A stretch of DNA of 64,000 nucleotides. Source: Thecamonas trahens ATCC 50062 (Eukaryota > Apusozoa > Apusomonadida > Apusomonadidae). Under the pieces are notes generated by a model, which did no database searches, was not told where the DNA came from, and was given only the letters and a program-made list of their open reading frames with translations. The stretch spans positions 394,881-458,880 of the forward strand of contig NW_013657660.1 in NCBI RefSeq assembly GCF_000142905.1, in the 5' to 3' direction. Of this stretch, positions 48,001 through 61,383 are shown piece by piece (the first letter of the stretch is position 1; each line of letters starts with the position of its first letter). The position numbers and the translations under genes were made by a program.

Positions 48001-50237
48001 ATGTGCTGGAGTGTGCAGAGTGTGTGGAGGGGACGTTCTCGAACGACACATCGCTGGATCCATGCCAAGCATGCCCTGCTGCCGAGTTCCTGACGGGTAC
48101 AGGGGCAACCGAGTGTCTGCTCTGCCCCAAGGGAACGACACTTGTGGGCGGGCTGTTTGACCCGGACGTCGGGCTCAACTGCACATGCTTGCCCGGATAC
48201 TGGCACCGATTTGCGGCGTACAACGAAGAGTGCGAGGAGTGCCCGCCAGGTGGGTTCTGCAAGGGTGGGACGGCGGTTCCTGTGGCGAAGCGTGGCTACT
48301 ATCCGACACAAGAGGCGGATGTGTTCCTGGAGTGTCCGAACTCGGGAGCGTGCGTGGGCGGATTCCCGTTCCAGTGTGCGGAGGGGTACAAGGACCGGCT
48401 GTGTGCGGCATGCAAGCGCGGGTACTATGCGCTGTCTGGGCGATGCTACAGGTGTGATGACCGGACGATTCCGATCATGTGCCTGATCATTCTGCTCTCG
48501 TTTGGACTCGTGTTTCTGCTTGTGTGGCTCAACTCAAAGGAGGAGCTGAGCTACCGGTTTGCGGCTGTGATGATTGGGTTTAACTCGCTGCAGATCAGTG
48601 CAATGTACGGGCGGCTGGAGCTGCCGTGGTCGGACTTTGCACGTCAGTTCTTTGACATTGTGTCTTTCCTCAATCTCAACTTTGATCTGAGCTCGCCCGA
48701 GTGCGCGACGGTGACAGAGGATGTGTGGCTGCTCAAGTGGTGGATCACGATGATGCTGCCACTGCTGTTCTGCATTCCGTTCCTGTCTGTGTTTGGCGGA
48801 TGGACACTGTACATCAAGTGGGGTGCGGCCAAGCTAGAGCGGACGGCGGAACTGACGGTAGGCTCACTGGCAGATGCATGCCGGCGTGGGTACTTTCAGC
48901 TCATGGCGCTGTTGTATCTGCCGCTGACAGCGATGACGATGAGCTACTTTAACTGCCATCAGAACGACGAGGGGCGGTGGGTGCTCCAGGCAGCGCCATC
49001 GAAGAGCTGTTATGGGGTGTGGTATTGGAACTACTTTGGTGTTGCAGTTGCCGGGTCTGTAGCGTACTGCATCGGGATCCCATCGTTTGTGTACTGGCTG
49101 CTGTCGCGTGCGCGGCGGCGGAACCCGGAGGAGTATGCGATTTTTGCGTTGCGATACGCGTTCCTTGTGGGGCGATTTGACGCGGACAATTTCCGGTTCG
49201 AGGTGTGGATCATGGTGCGCAAGTTTGGGGTTGTGTGTGTGATGACGTTGTTTGCGTCAACAGTTGTACGAGCGCACATGGCGACACTTGTGCTGACGGG
49301 ATCGCTGATGCAGCTTGTGCGGTTCCTGCCGTACATGTCGCTGTTCCACAACTCGCTTGCGGTGCTGTGCCTGGCGTCGTGCACGGGGATCCTGTGGGCA
49401 GGGACGTTTGGGCCGTCGCGAGCGCGCGACATGGGAGTGATGGTTGCGATTATTGTCAACATCTGCGCGATTGTGGTCGGTAATGTGATCGACTTGATCA
49501 TCATCTACCGGACACGGCGCGAGGCCGAGAAGGAGTTTCTGGCGGATGAGGCGGACGATCTGAAGGAGGCTGGCACGTTTACAACGTTTGGTGACGGCGG
49601 GTGTGCGGGTGGCAACGAAGTGGAGCTGTCTGTACTTGGCCAGACGCTGGGCTCTGCGATTATGACGACAATGGAGTCGCCGATATTGAGCGGAGTTGAC
49701 TCGGACAAGTTTGGGTCGGTGAGTGTGGTGAACCCTGTGTTTGGTCGGGAGGGTGCGATGATGCGGCTCGACTCTGTGCAGTCGATGGGTGACGGAAGCG
49801 TTGCGTACTCGATGAATCCGGCGTTTTCGGCAGGGGTTGAGTCGAACTCTGCTATGTTTGGATCCGAAGACGGTGCAAACGACCTTGTGACTCCACCGCC
49901 GGCGATGCCGTTGCCGCCGGCTTCTGGGATCACCGAGCCAATGGCGCTGTCGGCAGAACTTGAGTGCGTGGATGACGATGCGGCGATGTACAACGGACCG
50001 GGATCTTTGTCCTCACCAACGCATTCGTTGGCACTTCCAACCAAGCCGGCGTTGCCGGCGCCGCTCCCGACCAAGCCAGCGATGCCAGCTCCGCCGCCGC
50101 CGCGGCCTGCTCTGCCGTTGAAGCCTGCGCTACCACCAGCATTGCCGGGCAAGGCGGGGCTCCCGCCGCCGGCCAAGCAGCCGCTGTCACCGATCTCGTC
50201 TTCATCATCTTCGTCGTCGTCGTACTATTCGTCGTGA
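42020..50237 (+). CDS. Giant surface receptor B: paralogue of receptor A, with two apparent frameshifts
   Basis: The start at 42020 has a signal sequence (PVMVMVMMVLFLNVF). The order is FG-GAP/VCBS repeats (42150-45780; DLTGDGFPDAVIS, DVDGDGRMDALYS), parallel beta-helix repeats (45830-47400; DNSAGHSGGAIAVL, NSAGGSGGALFVS), a Cys-rich stalk (47960-48460; CPPGGFCKGG, GYKDRLCAACKRGYYAL), about eight hydrophobic segments (48470-49510; FNSLQISAMYGRLEL) and a long Pro-rich cytoplasmic tail (49510-50237). The frame shifts at about 44677 (HNGPV to GIDVHYTTN) and at the G6 run 45981-45986 (HLIGEGG to SGSTVIDCG); one added base at each makes a continuous 2739-residue protein. The tail, with repeated LPTKPALPAP-type motifs, could bind SH3-type partners (inference) and is absent from receptor A. 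Confidence 0.82.
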
Positions 50238-50297
50238 CTCGATGAGATAAATGGATTCATTTGAGAAGCAGAGGACGGCAGAAGAGATGGGAAGGAT

Positions 50298-53283
<2,986 letters not shown>

Positions 53284-54132
53284 ATGGCGGCTTTGGATCG
53301 AGAGATCGAGCTCGATAGTGGGGCAGCAGTCCGAGTGGCGCAGGATCTGGATCTTGGGCTCGGCGGCTCGGTGTGGGATGCCTCTATCGTGCTCGCAAAG
53401 TACCTCGATCACATCCAGCTGGACGGCTTGATGTACCCAACTGCGCTTGGTGCCGGCGTTGGCGGCGACGTCGGTGAGGGCTCCGGCCCAGGGTTGGCCC
53501 CGGGAGTCCAGAACCCGTCGAGTCCAAGCCCGAGCGTGCCGGGCCCCGCAGATACGCTCTGGCTGGAGATCGGAGCCGGGACGGGAGTGCTCGGGCTGGC
53601 GGTGGCCGAGCTCCTTCGCGGGATGGCGAGGAGCGGCAGCGGAGCAGTGGATGTGGTCGTCACCGACATCCCACCGGCTCTCGCGCTGCTGGAGAAGAAC
53701 GTGGCAAACTACGTGGCCGAGCACGGGCTGGAGACGGTCACCCTTGCTTGCGGCGAGTTGCCGTGGAGCGTCGAGCCGGGCAAGGTCGAGGTCGCAGTGG
53801 CTGGCATCCCGGGCTTGGCCGACAAGCTTGCCAACGCCCCCGGGCTTGCCGTCCTCGCGGGGGCTTGCGTGTACGAGGCCGACGACTTTCCTGCTCTCCT
53901 CTGCACGCTCGCCACGCTATGTGCTGCTCTTCCGCTCGGTGCGCCCGTGAGCGTGGTTATGGCTACCGAGCTCCGCGGCCAGGGCGAGATCGGGTTCTTC
54001 CGCCAGGCGCGCGGGCTCGGGTGGAACGTGCGGTACATCGAGGCCGACGCGCTGCATCCGGACTGGGTTGCCGACGACATCGTCGTCGTGGTCCTCACCA
54101 ATGAGCTGGGCGCGCCTGTGACGGGATGCTGA
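53284..54132 (+). CDS. METTL21-family protein (lysine) methyltransferase
   Basis: 282 residues from MAALDREIELD. The Rossmann-type SAM-binding domain shows GGSVWDASIVLAKYLD, motif I LEIGAGTGVLGLAVAELLRG, the post-I VVVTDIPPALALLEKNVAN, and a late GACVYEADDFPALLCTLATL in the position of the catalytic D-V-Y-x-E segment. Family members methylate lysines of chaperones and translation factors, so the substrate here cannot be told. A Gly/Pro-rich insertion (~55-85) precedes motif I. It shares a divergent promoter region with GFAT. Confidence 0.85.
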   Translation: MAALDREIELDSGAAVRVAQDLDLGLGGSVWDASIVLAKYLDHIQLDGLMYPTALGAGVGGDVGEGSGPGLAPGVQNPSSPSPSVPGPADTLWLEIGAGTGVLGLAVAELLRGMARSGSGAVDVVVTDIPPALALLEKNVANYVAEHGLETVTLACGELPWSVEPGKVEVAVAGIPGLADKLANAPGLAVLAGACVYEADDFPALLCTLATLCAALPLGAPVSVVMATELRGQGEIGFFRQARGLGWNVRYIEADALHPDWVADDIVVVVLTNELGAPVTGC

Positions 54133-54184
54133 CCGCGCGCATCGAGTTCAGTGTGTTTAGTGCTGTGATGGCGGCGTGGCAGAG

Positions 54185-54799
54185 TTAGAGGACCGGGCGC
54201 GGGTTGATCCAGTCGAGAAACTCGTTGAATGAGATGTAGCCGTCGTTGTTGGCATCGACGGTGTTGGCCAAGGCGAGGATGTCGGCCTCATCGATGCCTT
54301 CGGAGACGTCAAGGACGGTGTCGGGCATGTGCTTGAGCATCTGGCGGTACTCGTCGACAGGAATGGCGCCGGTGTTGTTCGGATCAAACTCGCGGAAGAG
54401 TCGGATGGCAGCAGCGAGGGCGTGCGAGTTATCGGCATGGAGACGCTCAAACTTGCCGCCGTCCTGCATCCACCACGTGCGAAACTCTTCAAACTCGATC
54501 GCACCCGACCCGTCGGCATCCATAAAGGCCATAGCGTTGACAAGCTCTTGCTCTGAGAGATAGAGTCCCTTGTCATAGCAAAGGTTGTGGAACTCGTCCA
54601 TCTCCAGATTGCCCGTGTTTGATGCATCGTACTCATCAAACAGATTGCGGAGAATGACTTCAGAGAGCGACGAGAGTCCGTGCACGTCCGGCCGAGGAAA
54701 GTCAGGCTCGTCCTCGAGCGCCTCAATCCGCATCCCTGCATACCACCGCATCCCCGCACATGCCGCCGCGCTTCCTACAAGACCCTGTCCTCCCCACAC
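54185..54799 (-). CDS. Four-EF-hand calcium-binding protein
   Basis: 204 residues (alternative start MRIEALEDEP). Four EF-hand loops are visible in order: DASNTGNLEMDE, DADGSGAIEFEE, DPNNTGAIPVDE and DANNDGYISFNE; all have an acidic or amide residue at positions 1, 3 and 5 and Glu at 12. Loop 2 is flanked by WW (EFRTWWMQDGG). The size and spacing are calmodulin/centrin-like, but the N-terminal ~45 residues are different, so it is a separate CaM-like protein. The target is unknown. Confidence 0.88.
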   Translation of the reverse strand: MWGGQGLVGSAAACAGMRWYAGMRIEALEDEPDFPRPDVHGLSSLSEVILRNLFDEYDASNTGNLEMDEFHNLCYDKGLYLSEQELVNAMAFMDADGSGAIEFEEFRTWWMQDGGKFERLHADNSHALAAAIRLFREFDPNNTGAIPVDEYRQMLKHMPDTVLDVSEGIDEADILALANTVDANNDGYISFNEFLDWINPRPVL

Positions 54800-55240
54800 A
54801 TCCAGCCACCCGGTCCCTCATCATCCAAGTAAGTGCCCGCAACCTTCCACCGCCCGGAAAAGGTCGTCAACAGCCCCAATAGTGATCGATCACCACTTTG
54901 CCTGCTTGTGACCCAGAGCAACCCACCTGGACCGTCCCCTCCCCCCCCCCCCCCTTCCCCAACGCGTACGCTTCGTGAGGCAAGTACAGCTGAAGCAAAG
55001 CGAAGCATGACAAGTAATAGAGAAGGTGTAGACTACAAGGGACAACCGTGTAGCTATCGTGCGCAAGCTGCGATCAAGACGAGTGCCGCACACACGCCGC
55101 TAGCCGCGATCATCGCAGTCGACAGGTGGAAGCGGCAGGAAAAAGCCGTGGAAGCGGCAAGCCGTGCGGCGATCGATCACAGGCAACGTTTGTTCCCCAC
55201 AGCTACCACAGCCACCCTCACTACTCACCAGCATCAGGGC

Positions 55241-55828
55241 ATGGCCAACGAGAGCGAGAGTGGGGAGAGCGTGTGGGAGGCATGGGAGCAGGTTCTCTGC
55301 GGTAGCACTCCTTGGACGCTCGGTATGGAGCGGGCGGCTGTGCTCGACGGCTCGTACCGAGCCTGGACAGACAACGACAATCAGATGCATCTCGTTCATC
55401 TGCCTTATCTCAAGCCGATGGGTGCCGACGTCGTGCTCGACGAGTCGCAGCGAAGCGAGCTGATCGACCGCATCGCAGCGGTGATTCGTGCTGCAGGTGC
55501 AGAGGCCGTATCGTCTGGACTAGTTCACCTCGGTCGGCCTAAAGGCCGCTGCAAGGGCAAGGTCTATCTCAAGATCGAGCCAAGCGATGATAGCGCCGGT
55601 GTCCTCGCCATGTCGTGGTCATATATGAGACCGCCGGGCGGGATGAAGGCCACATCAGCCGCGCTGTGGGAGACCATGGATCGATGGCTGCCACGTGGAG
55701 CGGGCGGGAGCGACGAAGAAGTCGGCGAGCGGAACGATGATGACATCGGCGAGTGCAACGACGACGAGCTCGACTTTGGACGTATCCAGCCGATGTCAAA
55801 CGTGGCTGGAAATCGCAACTGGGTGTAG
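55241..55828 (+). CDS. Hypothetical protein, 195 residues
   Basis: Start chosen at MANESESGESVWEAWEQVLC; the upstream open sequence is Pro-rich and crosses a C14 tract. The body looks folded (MGADVVLDESQRSELIDRIA; GLVHLGRPKGRCKGKVYLKI; GVLAMSWSYMRPPGG; SAALWETMDRWLP) with an acidic C-terminus. No family recognised. It converges on the membrane protein gene at 55870, 41 nt apart. Confidence 0.6.
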   Translation: MANESESGESVWEAWEQVLCGSTPWTLGMERAAVLDGSYRAWTDNDNQMHLVHLPYLKPMGADVVLDESQRSELIDRIAAVIRAAGAEAVSSGLVHLGRPKGRCKGKVYLKIEPSDDSAGVLAMSWSYMRPPGGMKATSAALWETMDRWLPRGAGGSDEEVGERNDDDIGECNDDELDFGRIQPMSNVAGNRNWV

Positions 55829-55869
55829 GCATGACCGGCCGATATGTGCGAGCGGGCGCAAACAAGGAG

Positions 55870-57351
55870 CTAAACGCGATCATCGGAGCGGGAGCGGGAG
55901 CGGGAGCGGGAGCGGGAACGAGCGCCACCGCGCTGGAAGAACTGCGAGAAGACACCGTCCGAGCTCTCCGAGCCCGATTCAGAGCTTTGGGCGATAGACG
56001 ATGGCTCTGGAGCAATGCGCTGGGCGCGGGCCTCGGCGCGCGAGATGGGATCGATGGGTGGAACGGTGACGCCGTTGCGGTTGTAGGCAGTCGGGCGTGC
56101 GTGCGTGAGGAAGCGGAACATGAGCGGGAACTTGAAGATGAGAAAAGGAAAGGAGAGCAGGCCGTAGAGAACCTTGCACCAGTAGACGACGGCACGGAAC
56201 TTGGCGTTGCTCTCAAAGCCGCGCTCGAGCAGCGACTTGGAGCCCGTGGTAAAGGCAGCAGCGATGATGGCGAGCGAGACGAGAGAGAAGACGATAAAGT
56301 CGTAAACAAGGAGCGGACGGATGAGGCCGCCACGACCGCGGTATCTGCGGGCACCACAGCAGGTCGGGGGCGGGTCGTCGATTCGGGTCGAGCTCCGCGG
56401 TGGGTCCTCGTCATCATCGGCGCGGGCGAGCTCGGCGCGGATGCGGACCATGCGGTCGGCCTCGTCAGCGTCGAGTGTGCCGTCACCATCGAGATCGTAC
56501 CCGCCGTCGGCTGAGGTGAGCGTCTCGTACCGCTTGCCGCCCTTCTTGCGGGTGTACGGCAGGCGAACGTAGGCGAACCAGACGAGGAGGACTTGGAGGA
56601 CGAAAAAAGCGAGGAGCCAGAGTGGCTCCTGGCCCGGCCCGGTCCGGATGCACTCGTTACGCTGGCGATGGGTGAGGAGGACGACGTCGTCGTCTCTCCC
56701 GTCCGAGTCGGCAAAGTACAGGCAGAGAAAGTACTGCATGGCACCGCGGACGGCCGGAAAGACGCCAGCAGCCAAAAAGGCGACGCCCTTAAAGGCGATG
56801 ACGTAGGCGCAGACCTGATACTCGTCCGAGGTATCCTTGGCGAGGAGGACAATGAGGTAGAAAATCTGCGAGATGCCGTAGACGGGAACCAGCGAGATGA
56901 GGGTGAGGAGCCACCAGATGGGATCCCGCAGCTGGCGCCAGATGGAACGATCGTATGGATAGAGCTTGTACAGTAGCCATGCGGTGGGTGGAGAGAGCGG
57001 GTTGGGACAGAACGATGGCGGCGAGCCGTGATCGACGGGCAACGGCTTGCGGATGGCGCCAAGGACCGACTCGACGACCTCGTACTTGACCTCGACCCAC
57101 ATGTCATCGACGGCAGCATCAATTGACGATTGCAAGAACATGGGCATGTCCGGATCTTTGGCTCCGGCTTTGACCACCGTTTTTGCCCGATCCAGCCCTG
57201 CATGCACCTTGCGCTCGACCAAGTGTGAGGCGTACGCTCTCACTTGCTTCTTCTTGAGCGTCAGAGTCTCGTCCCATTGAGCTCGAGCGCCTGCCACCCG
57301 CACACTCGCCGTATTGCTCGCCTCATTGAGCTTGGCTCTTGCCCGCCGCAT
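55870..57351 (-). CDS. Multipass membrane protein with one EF-hand, unknown
   Basis: 493 residues. A charged N-terminal helical region (1-115) ends in EVKYEVVESVLGAIRKPLP. Membrane segments include PIWWLLTLISLVPVYGISQI, YVIAFKGVAFLAAGVFPAV, LWLLAFFVLQVLLVWFAYV, then after a cytosolic loop LVYDFIVFSLVSLAIIAAAF and VLYGLLSFPFLIFKFPLM. The loop holds one canonical EF-hand (DLDGDGTLDADE). The tail is a perfect (RS)n run. This layout suggests a Ca-responsive membrane protein, but I cannot name the family. Confidence 0.78.
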   Translation of the reverse strand: MRRARAKLNEASNTASVRVAGARAQWDETLTLKKKQVRAYASHLVERKVHAGLDRAKTVVKAGAKDPDMPMFLQSSIDAAVDDMWVEVKYEVVESVLGAIRKPLPVDHGSPPSFCPNPLSPPTAWLLYKLYPYDRSIWRQLRDPIWWLLTLISLVPVYGISQIFYLIVLLAKDTSDEYQVCAYVIAFKGVAFLAAGVFPAVRGAMQYFLCLYFADSDGRDDDVVLLTHRQRNECIRTGPGQEPLWLLAFFVLQVLLVWFAYVRLPYTRKKGGKRYETLTSADGGYDLDGDGTLDADEADRMVRIRAELARADDDEDPPRSSTRIDDPPPTCCGARRYRGRGGLIRPLLVYDFIVFSLVSLAIIAAAFTTGSKSLLERGFESNAKFRAVVYWCKVLYGLLSFPFLIFKFPLMFRFLTHARPTAYNRNGVTVPPIDPISRAEARAQRIAPEPSSIAQSSESGSESSDGVFSQFFQRGGARSRSRSRSRSRSDDRV

Positions 57352-57477
57352 GACTATCTTGGCGAGTCAAGTGTGCGTGTGAGTGGCGCGCGTGGTTGCT
57401 GCTTGTGTCTCAGCGCGCACCGTTAGGGAGTAAGAATGAAGAGTGTGGTTTTGTGTGGTATCGCAGGAAGCAGGGGA

Positions 57478-57523
57478 TGAGAGAGAGAGAGAGTGTGTGT
57501 GTGTGTGTACGTGTGTGTGTGTG
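57478..57523. repeat. (GA)n(GT)n compound microsatellite
   Basis: About 130 nt upstream of the start codon at 57351. On the coding strand it reads (CA)n(CT)n, the same arrangement as upstream of the ceramide synthase gene. Confidence 0.85.
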
Positions 57524-57621
57524 GGAGATGGGAGGGCAGCGTCCCGATTGTGTTGTGGGGCATCGTATGAGTGCATGGGTTCCACGTGGGAGGCGCAGGA
57601 CCGATGGTGGGCGGGACCAGC

Positions 57622-58758
57622 TTAGCGACGCGGCGAGAGAACGAGGTTAGGGATCTCGATGACAGGCCAGGGATCGTTGTAGTTGGAGGGGAGCAGTGCC
57701 TCCTCGTACTCGTTCTTCCAGTGGTAGTGGGTCTCCTTGGCCTTTGCGTATGCAAGGAGCTCCTTCTGGGTGGCGGCCTCGAGGTCGAGGGCGACAGGGA
57801 GGGCAGCGCGGAAGCCCGAGCCGTCGAGTGTGGCGACGGTAAAGGAGCCCGAGTGTGAGCGTAGGACGGTGCCGTCGAGGCGCTCGACATTGATGCGGAC
57901 GGCGATGACGACGACGTGGCGGCGGACGTAGACCGGGGTGGCCTCGAGCTCAACCATGTCGGAGAGGAAGATGGGGACGGAGAAGGTCATTTCAGACATG
58001 GCGATGGTGTAGACGTAGGGGTTGCGGGCAAAGGCCTTGGCGGTTGTCCGGGCTGCGCGCTCCATCCACTTGAGCAGGTCGCCGCCAAAGATGGTCTTGT
58101 TGATGTTGAGCGAGCGCGGGAGGAACTGCTTGCGGAAGTACATGGTGGCAGCATCCATGGTGATGGACTCGAGGATGTGGTCAGAGCCGATAGACGAGTC
58201 GTAAACGTCGGCGGCGGTGAGCTCGCCAGCGGCGGCGGCGGCCTCGAGCGCCTTGATCTTGATCTTGAGCGCAAGGCTCGCCTTCTTGCGGTTGGCCACA
58301 AACTCGGCGCAAGCGGCATCGTTGCCATCGGGCAACATGGGGAGGCCCTTGCGCGGTCGAAGGTCCTCAGTGAGGGCGACCATGGTGACGAGGCAGTACT
58401 GGACGGGGATGTAGCGGCGAGTGTTGAGCTCCCACTTGTAGACGCGGATCTCGACGAGCATGGACGACGAGCCGACGCGGACAACTTGGCCATCCATGCG
58501 AACCATGTCGCCATGGAGAATAGGGCAGGTGATCTGAACGGAATCAAAGTTAACCGTCGCCACACGACCGCCCGAGTAAGCAGCAGTAATGCGACCAGCG
58601 AGCGAGTCGACCAAATCTAGTATGGTCCCCGCATCAGTCCGCTGTCCCGCCAGGCTCTCTTCGCCAACCACATCGGTAAGGAACGATTTGTAGGTACCAG
58701 GGAGAGCCTCGCCCAGACCAACAAGTTTCTTCTCAGCCTCAGCGGGTGTAGAAGCCAT
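57622..58758 (-). CDS. Acyl-CoA thioesterase, double hot-dog (ACOT9-like)
   Basis: 378 residues from MASTPAEAEKKLVG; 26 more codons upstream (MERTKPKREAKERK) could be a basic targeting extension. Two hot-dog domains are visible: the first with TVNFDSVQITCPILHGDMVR and SSSMLVEIRVYKWEL, the second with LNINKTIFGGDLLKWMERAA, MSEMTFSVPIFLSDMVELEA and SFTVATLD. The IFGGDLLKWME block is the signature of ACOT9/ACOT12-type hydrolases, which release CoA from acyl-CoAs. If the longer basic N-terminus is used, a mitochondrial location like ACOT9 is plausible (inference). Confidence 0.85.
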   Translation of the reverse strand: MASTPAEAEKKLVGLGEALPGTYKSFLTDVVGEESLAGQRTDAGTILDLVDSLAGRITAAYSGGRVATVNFDSVQITCPILHGDMVRMDGQVVRVGSSSMLVEIRVYKWELNTRRYIPVQYCLVTMVALTEDLRPRKGLPMLPDGNDAACAEFVANRKKASLALKIKIKALEAAAAAGELTAADVYDSSIGSDHILESITMDAATMYFRKQFLPRSLNINKTIFGGDLLKWMERAARTTAKAFARNPYVYTIAMSEMTFSVPIFLSDMVELEATPVYVRRHVVVIAVRINVERLDGTVLRSHSGSFTVATLDGSGFRAALPVALDLEAATQKELLAYAKAKETHYHWKNEYEEALLPSNYNDPWPVIEIPNLVLSPRR

Positions 58759-58836
58759 GAGTACCTTGGGTGGAGTACTCTCTCTCCTCAGCGCCTTCCT
58801 CTCCTTTGCTTCCCGCTTTGGTTTTGTTCGCTCCAC

Positions 58837-59819
58837 CCCTCCACGTCACTGCCGATGTTCCGCCGACCCGCCGATATGTGACCGCCTCGCATCAGCAGCA
58901 CGGATTTGTGGCTCGGGTGCGTGATATACTGCTACGATGGGAACTTGCAGCACATCGTTGTGTAGATCACTGCATGTACTAACTGACGATATTGTTGATG
59001 AGTGTGTAGCATAGAGTGGTAGGGAAGGAGGGCTCTGCGGGAGTTCATTCCAGTTTCTCCGCGCCACCCATCTCATCTCCCGCAATTTGGCTGGTAATTG
59101 ACGTGGCGCGGCGTCGGCTACCATTCGAGAAGCATGGCCTTGTCTTGTCGCACATGCGCTTAGCCTTTCTTGGAATCGAGTGAAGCTGTCGGCCTCCAGG
59201 CGCAGGACTGAGGTCATCGTCAGCAAGCGATGGGCAGTTGCGGGCTGCGGAGTTTGATCGCCCCCGCCCTCCCCCTCCCCCCTCCCCCTCCCCCCCCCCC
59301 CCCTCCCCCCTCCCCCTCACCCGCACCCTCACCCGCACCCTCACCCTCACCCTGGCCACTGGTCGACCACTCGCCAATCAATGACCTTCACCATGCCCAC
59401 CGTGCGCGGCAGTCGACTCCTCTGTCGCCAGCGTGACGAATTCGGCGCAGCGACCGGCCGAGGCTCAACCGAGCACTGCAAGCCGTTCGCTGTACAAGGC
59501 ACTCTCGACTGTCACCACCACTGAGGATGGATGGAGGGAGTGGAGTGGCAGCAGCATCAGCCGACCATGTCGTGGTGGTGGCTGGGGTTGTTAAGGGGGA
59601 GTCTGCTGAGGTGGACGAGTCGGTATGTGTCGTCAGGGGGGGGGGGGGGGGGGAAGGGGAGGTCACCTCGTCGTGGGAGCGGGGCAGGAGAGGGGGGGGA
59701 GGAGGGGGCAACTGGGTATGGCAATAGACTGATGATGGTATGGGCTGTGCGGTGGGTGGGAATTGGATTGGGATCGGGGATGTGGGGATCGATGTGGTGG
59801 GACGAATGGTGGTGCGTGG
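58837..59819. other. Intergenic region with C-rich and CCCTCA/CCCGCA repeats
   Basis: No supported gene. It contains a C13 run (59291-59303), a short ACCCTCACCCGC-type repeat (about 59315-59355) and a G18 run (59636-59653). Confidence 0.5.
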
Positions 59820-60530
59820 CTCGGCTCGGGCGCAATGGCGGTGATCTGTGGTTCGGGCGCAATGGCGGTGATCTGTGGTATGGGCGCAATGGCGGTGATC
59901 TGTGGTTCGGGCTCAATGGCGGTGATCTGTGTTATGGGCGCAATGGCGGTGATCTGCGGCTCGGGCGCAATGGCGGTGATCTGCGGCTCGGGCGCAATGG
60001 CGGTGATCTGTGGTATGGGCGCAATGGCGGTGATCTGCGGCTCGGGCGCAATGGCGGTGATCTGTGGCTCGGGCGCAATGGCGGTGATCTGTGGTTCGGG
60101 CTCAATGGCGGTGATCTGTGTTATGGGCGCAATGGCGGTGATCTGCGGCTCGGGCGCAATGGCGGTGATCTGCGGCTCGGGCGCAATGGTGGGGATCTGT
60201 GGTTTGGGCGCAATGGCGGTGATCTGCGGCTCGGGCGCAATGGCGGGGATCTGTGGTTTGGGCGCAATGGCGGTGATCTGCGGCTCGGGCGCAATGGCGG
60301 TGATCTGTGGCTCGGGCGCAATGGCGGTGATCTGTGGCTCGGGCGCAATGGCGGTGATCTGCGGCTCGGGCGCAATGGCGGTGATCTGTGTTATGGGCGC
60401 AATGGCGGTGATCTGCGGCTCGGGCGCAATGGCGGTGATCTGTGGTTTGGGCGCAATGGCGGTGATCTGCGGCTCGGGCGCAATGGCGGTGATCTGTGGC
60501 TCGGGCGCAATGGCGGTGATCTGGCTTGGA
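59820..60530. repeat. 27-bp minisatellite, about 26 units
   Basis: The consensus unit is GGGCGCAATGGCGGTGATCTGYGGYTY; the last seven bases vary (TGTGGTTC, TGTGGTAT, TGTGTTAT, TGCGGCTC, TGTGGTTT). Since 27 is a multiple of three, several frames stay open across the array on both strands: RNGGDLWFG and MAVICGSGA on plus, PEPQITAIA and ATDHRHCAR on minus. A higher-order block containing the rare GGGCTCAAT plus TGTGTTAT units recurs after 189 bp (7 units). Whether any frame is translated cannot be decided here. The minus-strand frame beginning at 60592 (MAADMSPQPTII) is the least implausible. Confidence 0.9.
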
Positions 60531-61383
60531 AACAACGGTCTGATCGATGTGGTCGGAATGATGGTTGGTTGTGGGGACATGTCCGCCGCCACAGATTGAG
60601 CTTTTGTTCATCCGGCGTGGCTTGATCTTGTTTGCTGTTCAGCTCATATGTATCTTTCTGGCATGGCGTTTGCTGCGTGGTGCTATCTCGAGAGTACTCA
60701 ACTATACCTCTGACATGAGCTCCAGAAGCGGCACGAACAACATGGCCGACAGGGCCGGCAGCCCAGATAGAGTTGCTGGCGTTGCTACATCTACTCAGCG
60801 ATCGTCTTCGGGTTCACATCTCCGCCAGAGGCGCGCATCTTCGGCCGGTCATCGTATGTCGACGCTGCGTGCTGAGGCCCGACCTGATCCGGGCAGCCTG
60901 CTCTCTCCAAGCACAGCCGAGCTTGAGCGCCAATGTGGACGCGGATAACTGTCAGCGTACCCGTGCTGTGGTAGTATATATCACCAATGAACCTCCTCGC
61001 CCTGCCTCGGGCTTCACATCACCCATCTTCCGCCTCGGCCGCAACCAATCGTCCAGCAAAGCCAGCGAGTTGCCCAACTCGGCTCGCTGCGACAGCCAGC
61101 AAGATCAACCGGCCAACAACCCACCAACTCGCCCTTCCTCACCCTCCGGATCTTGCCAAATCAGAGTACCCGGGCCCCTTTCCTCCAAATCGACTGGTGA
61201 TCGAGTACGGAGTGTCGGGCGAGTCAGCGAGTTGGCCGACTCAACTCGGGCGTCAGCCGGCAGGGACGAGGACAAGAGCAAGGGCAAAAAGGGGCAAGAC
61301 ACGTCTCGTGAGGAGAGCAAGAGACGAGACGAGCGAGAAGGAAGAGTTGAGAGCAGGAAGGAGGTCAAGGAGGAACACGTAGT
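60531..61383. other. Region upstream of the SANT/Myb gene, no clear gene
   Basis: Open frames here are Ser/Arg/Pro-rich and lack any domain. It may contain promoter and 5' UTR of the gene starting at 61384. Confidence 0.4.

Noticed and set aside
59315-59355. Telomere-like CCCTCA/CCCGCA repeat
   Set aside because: Only a few irregular units inside a gene-dense region; more likely a C-rich microsatellite.
59531-60625. 364-codon plus-strand protein across the minisatellite
   Set aside because: Its N-terminus runs through an 18-nt G tract and the rest is only the 27-bp repeat; three other frames are equally open, so coding status is unsupported.
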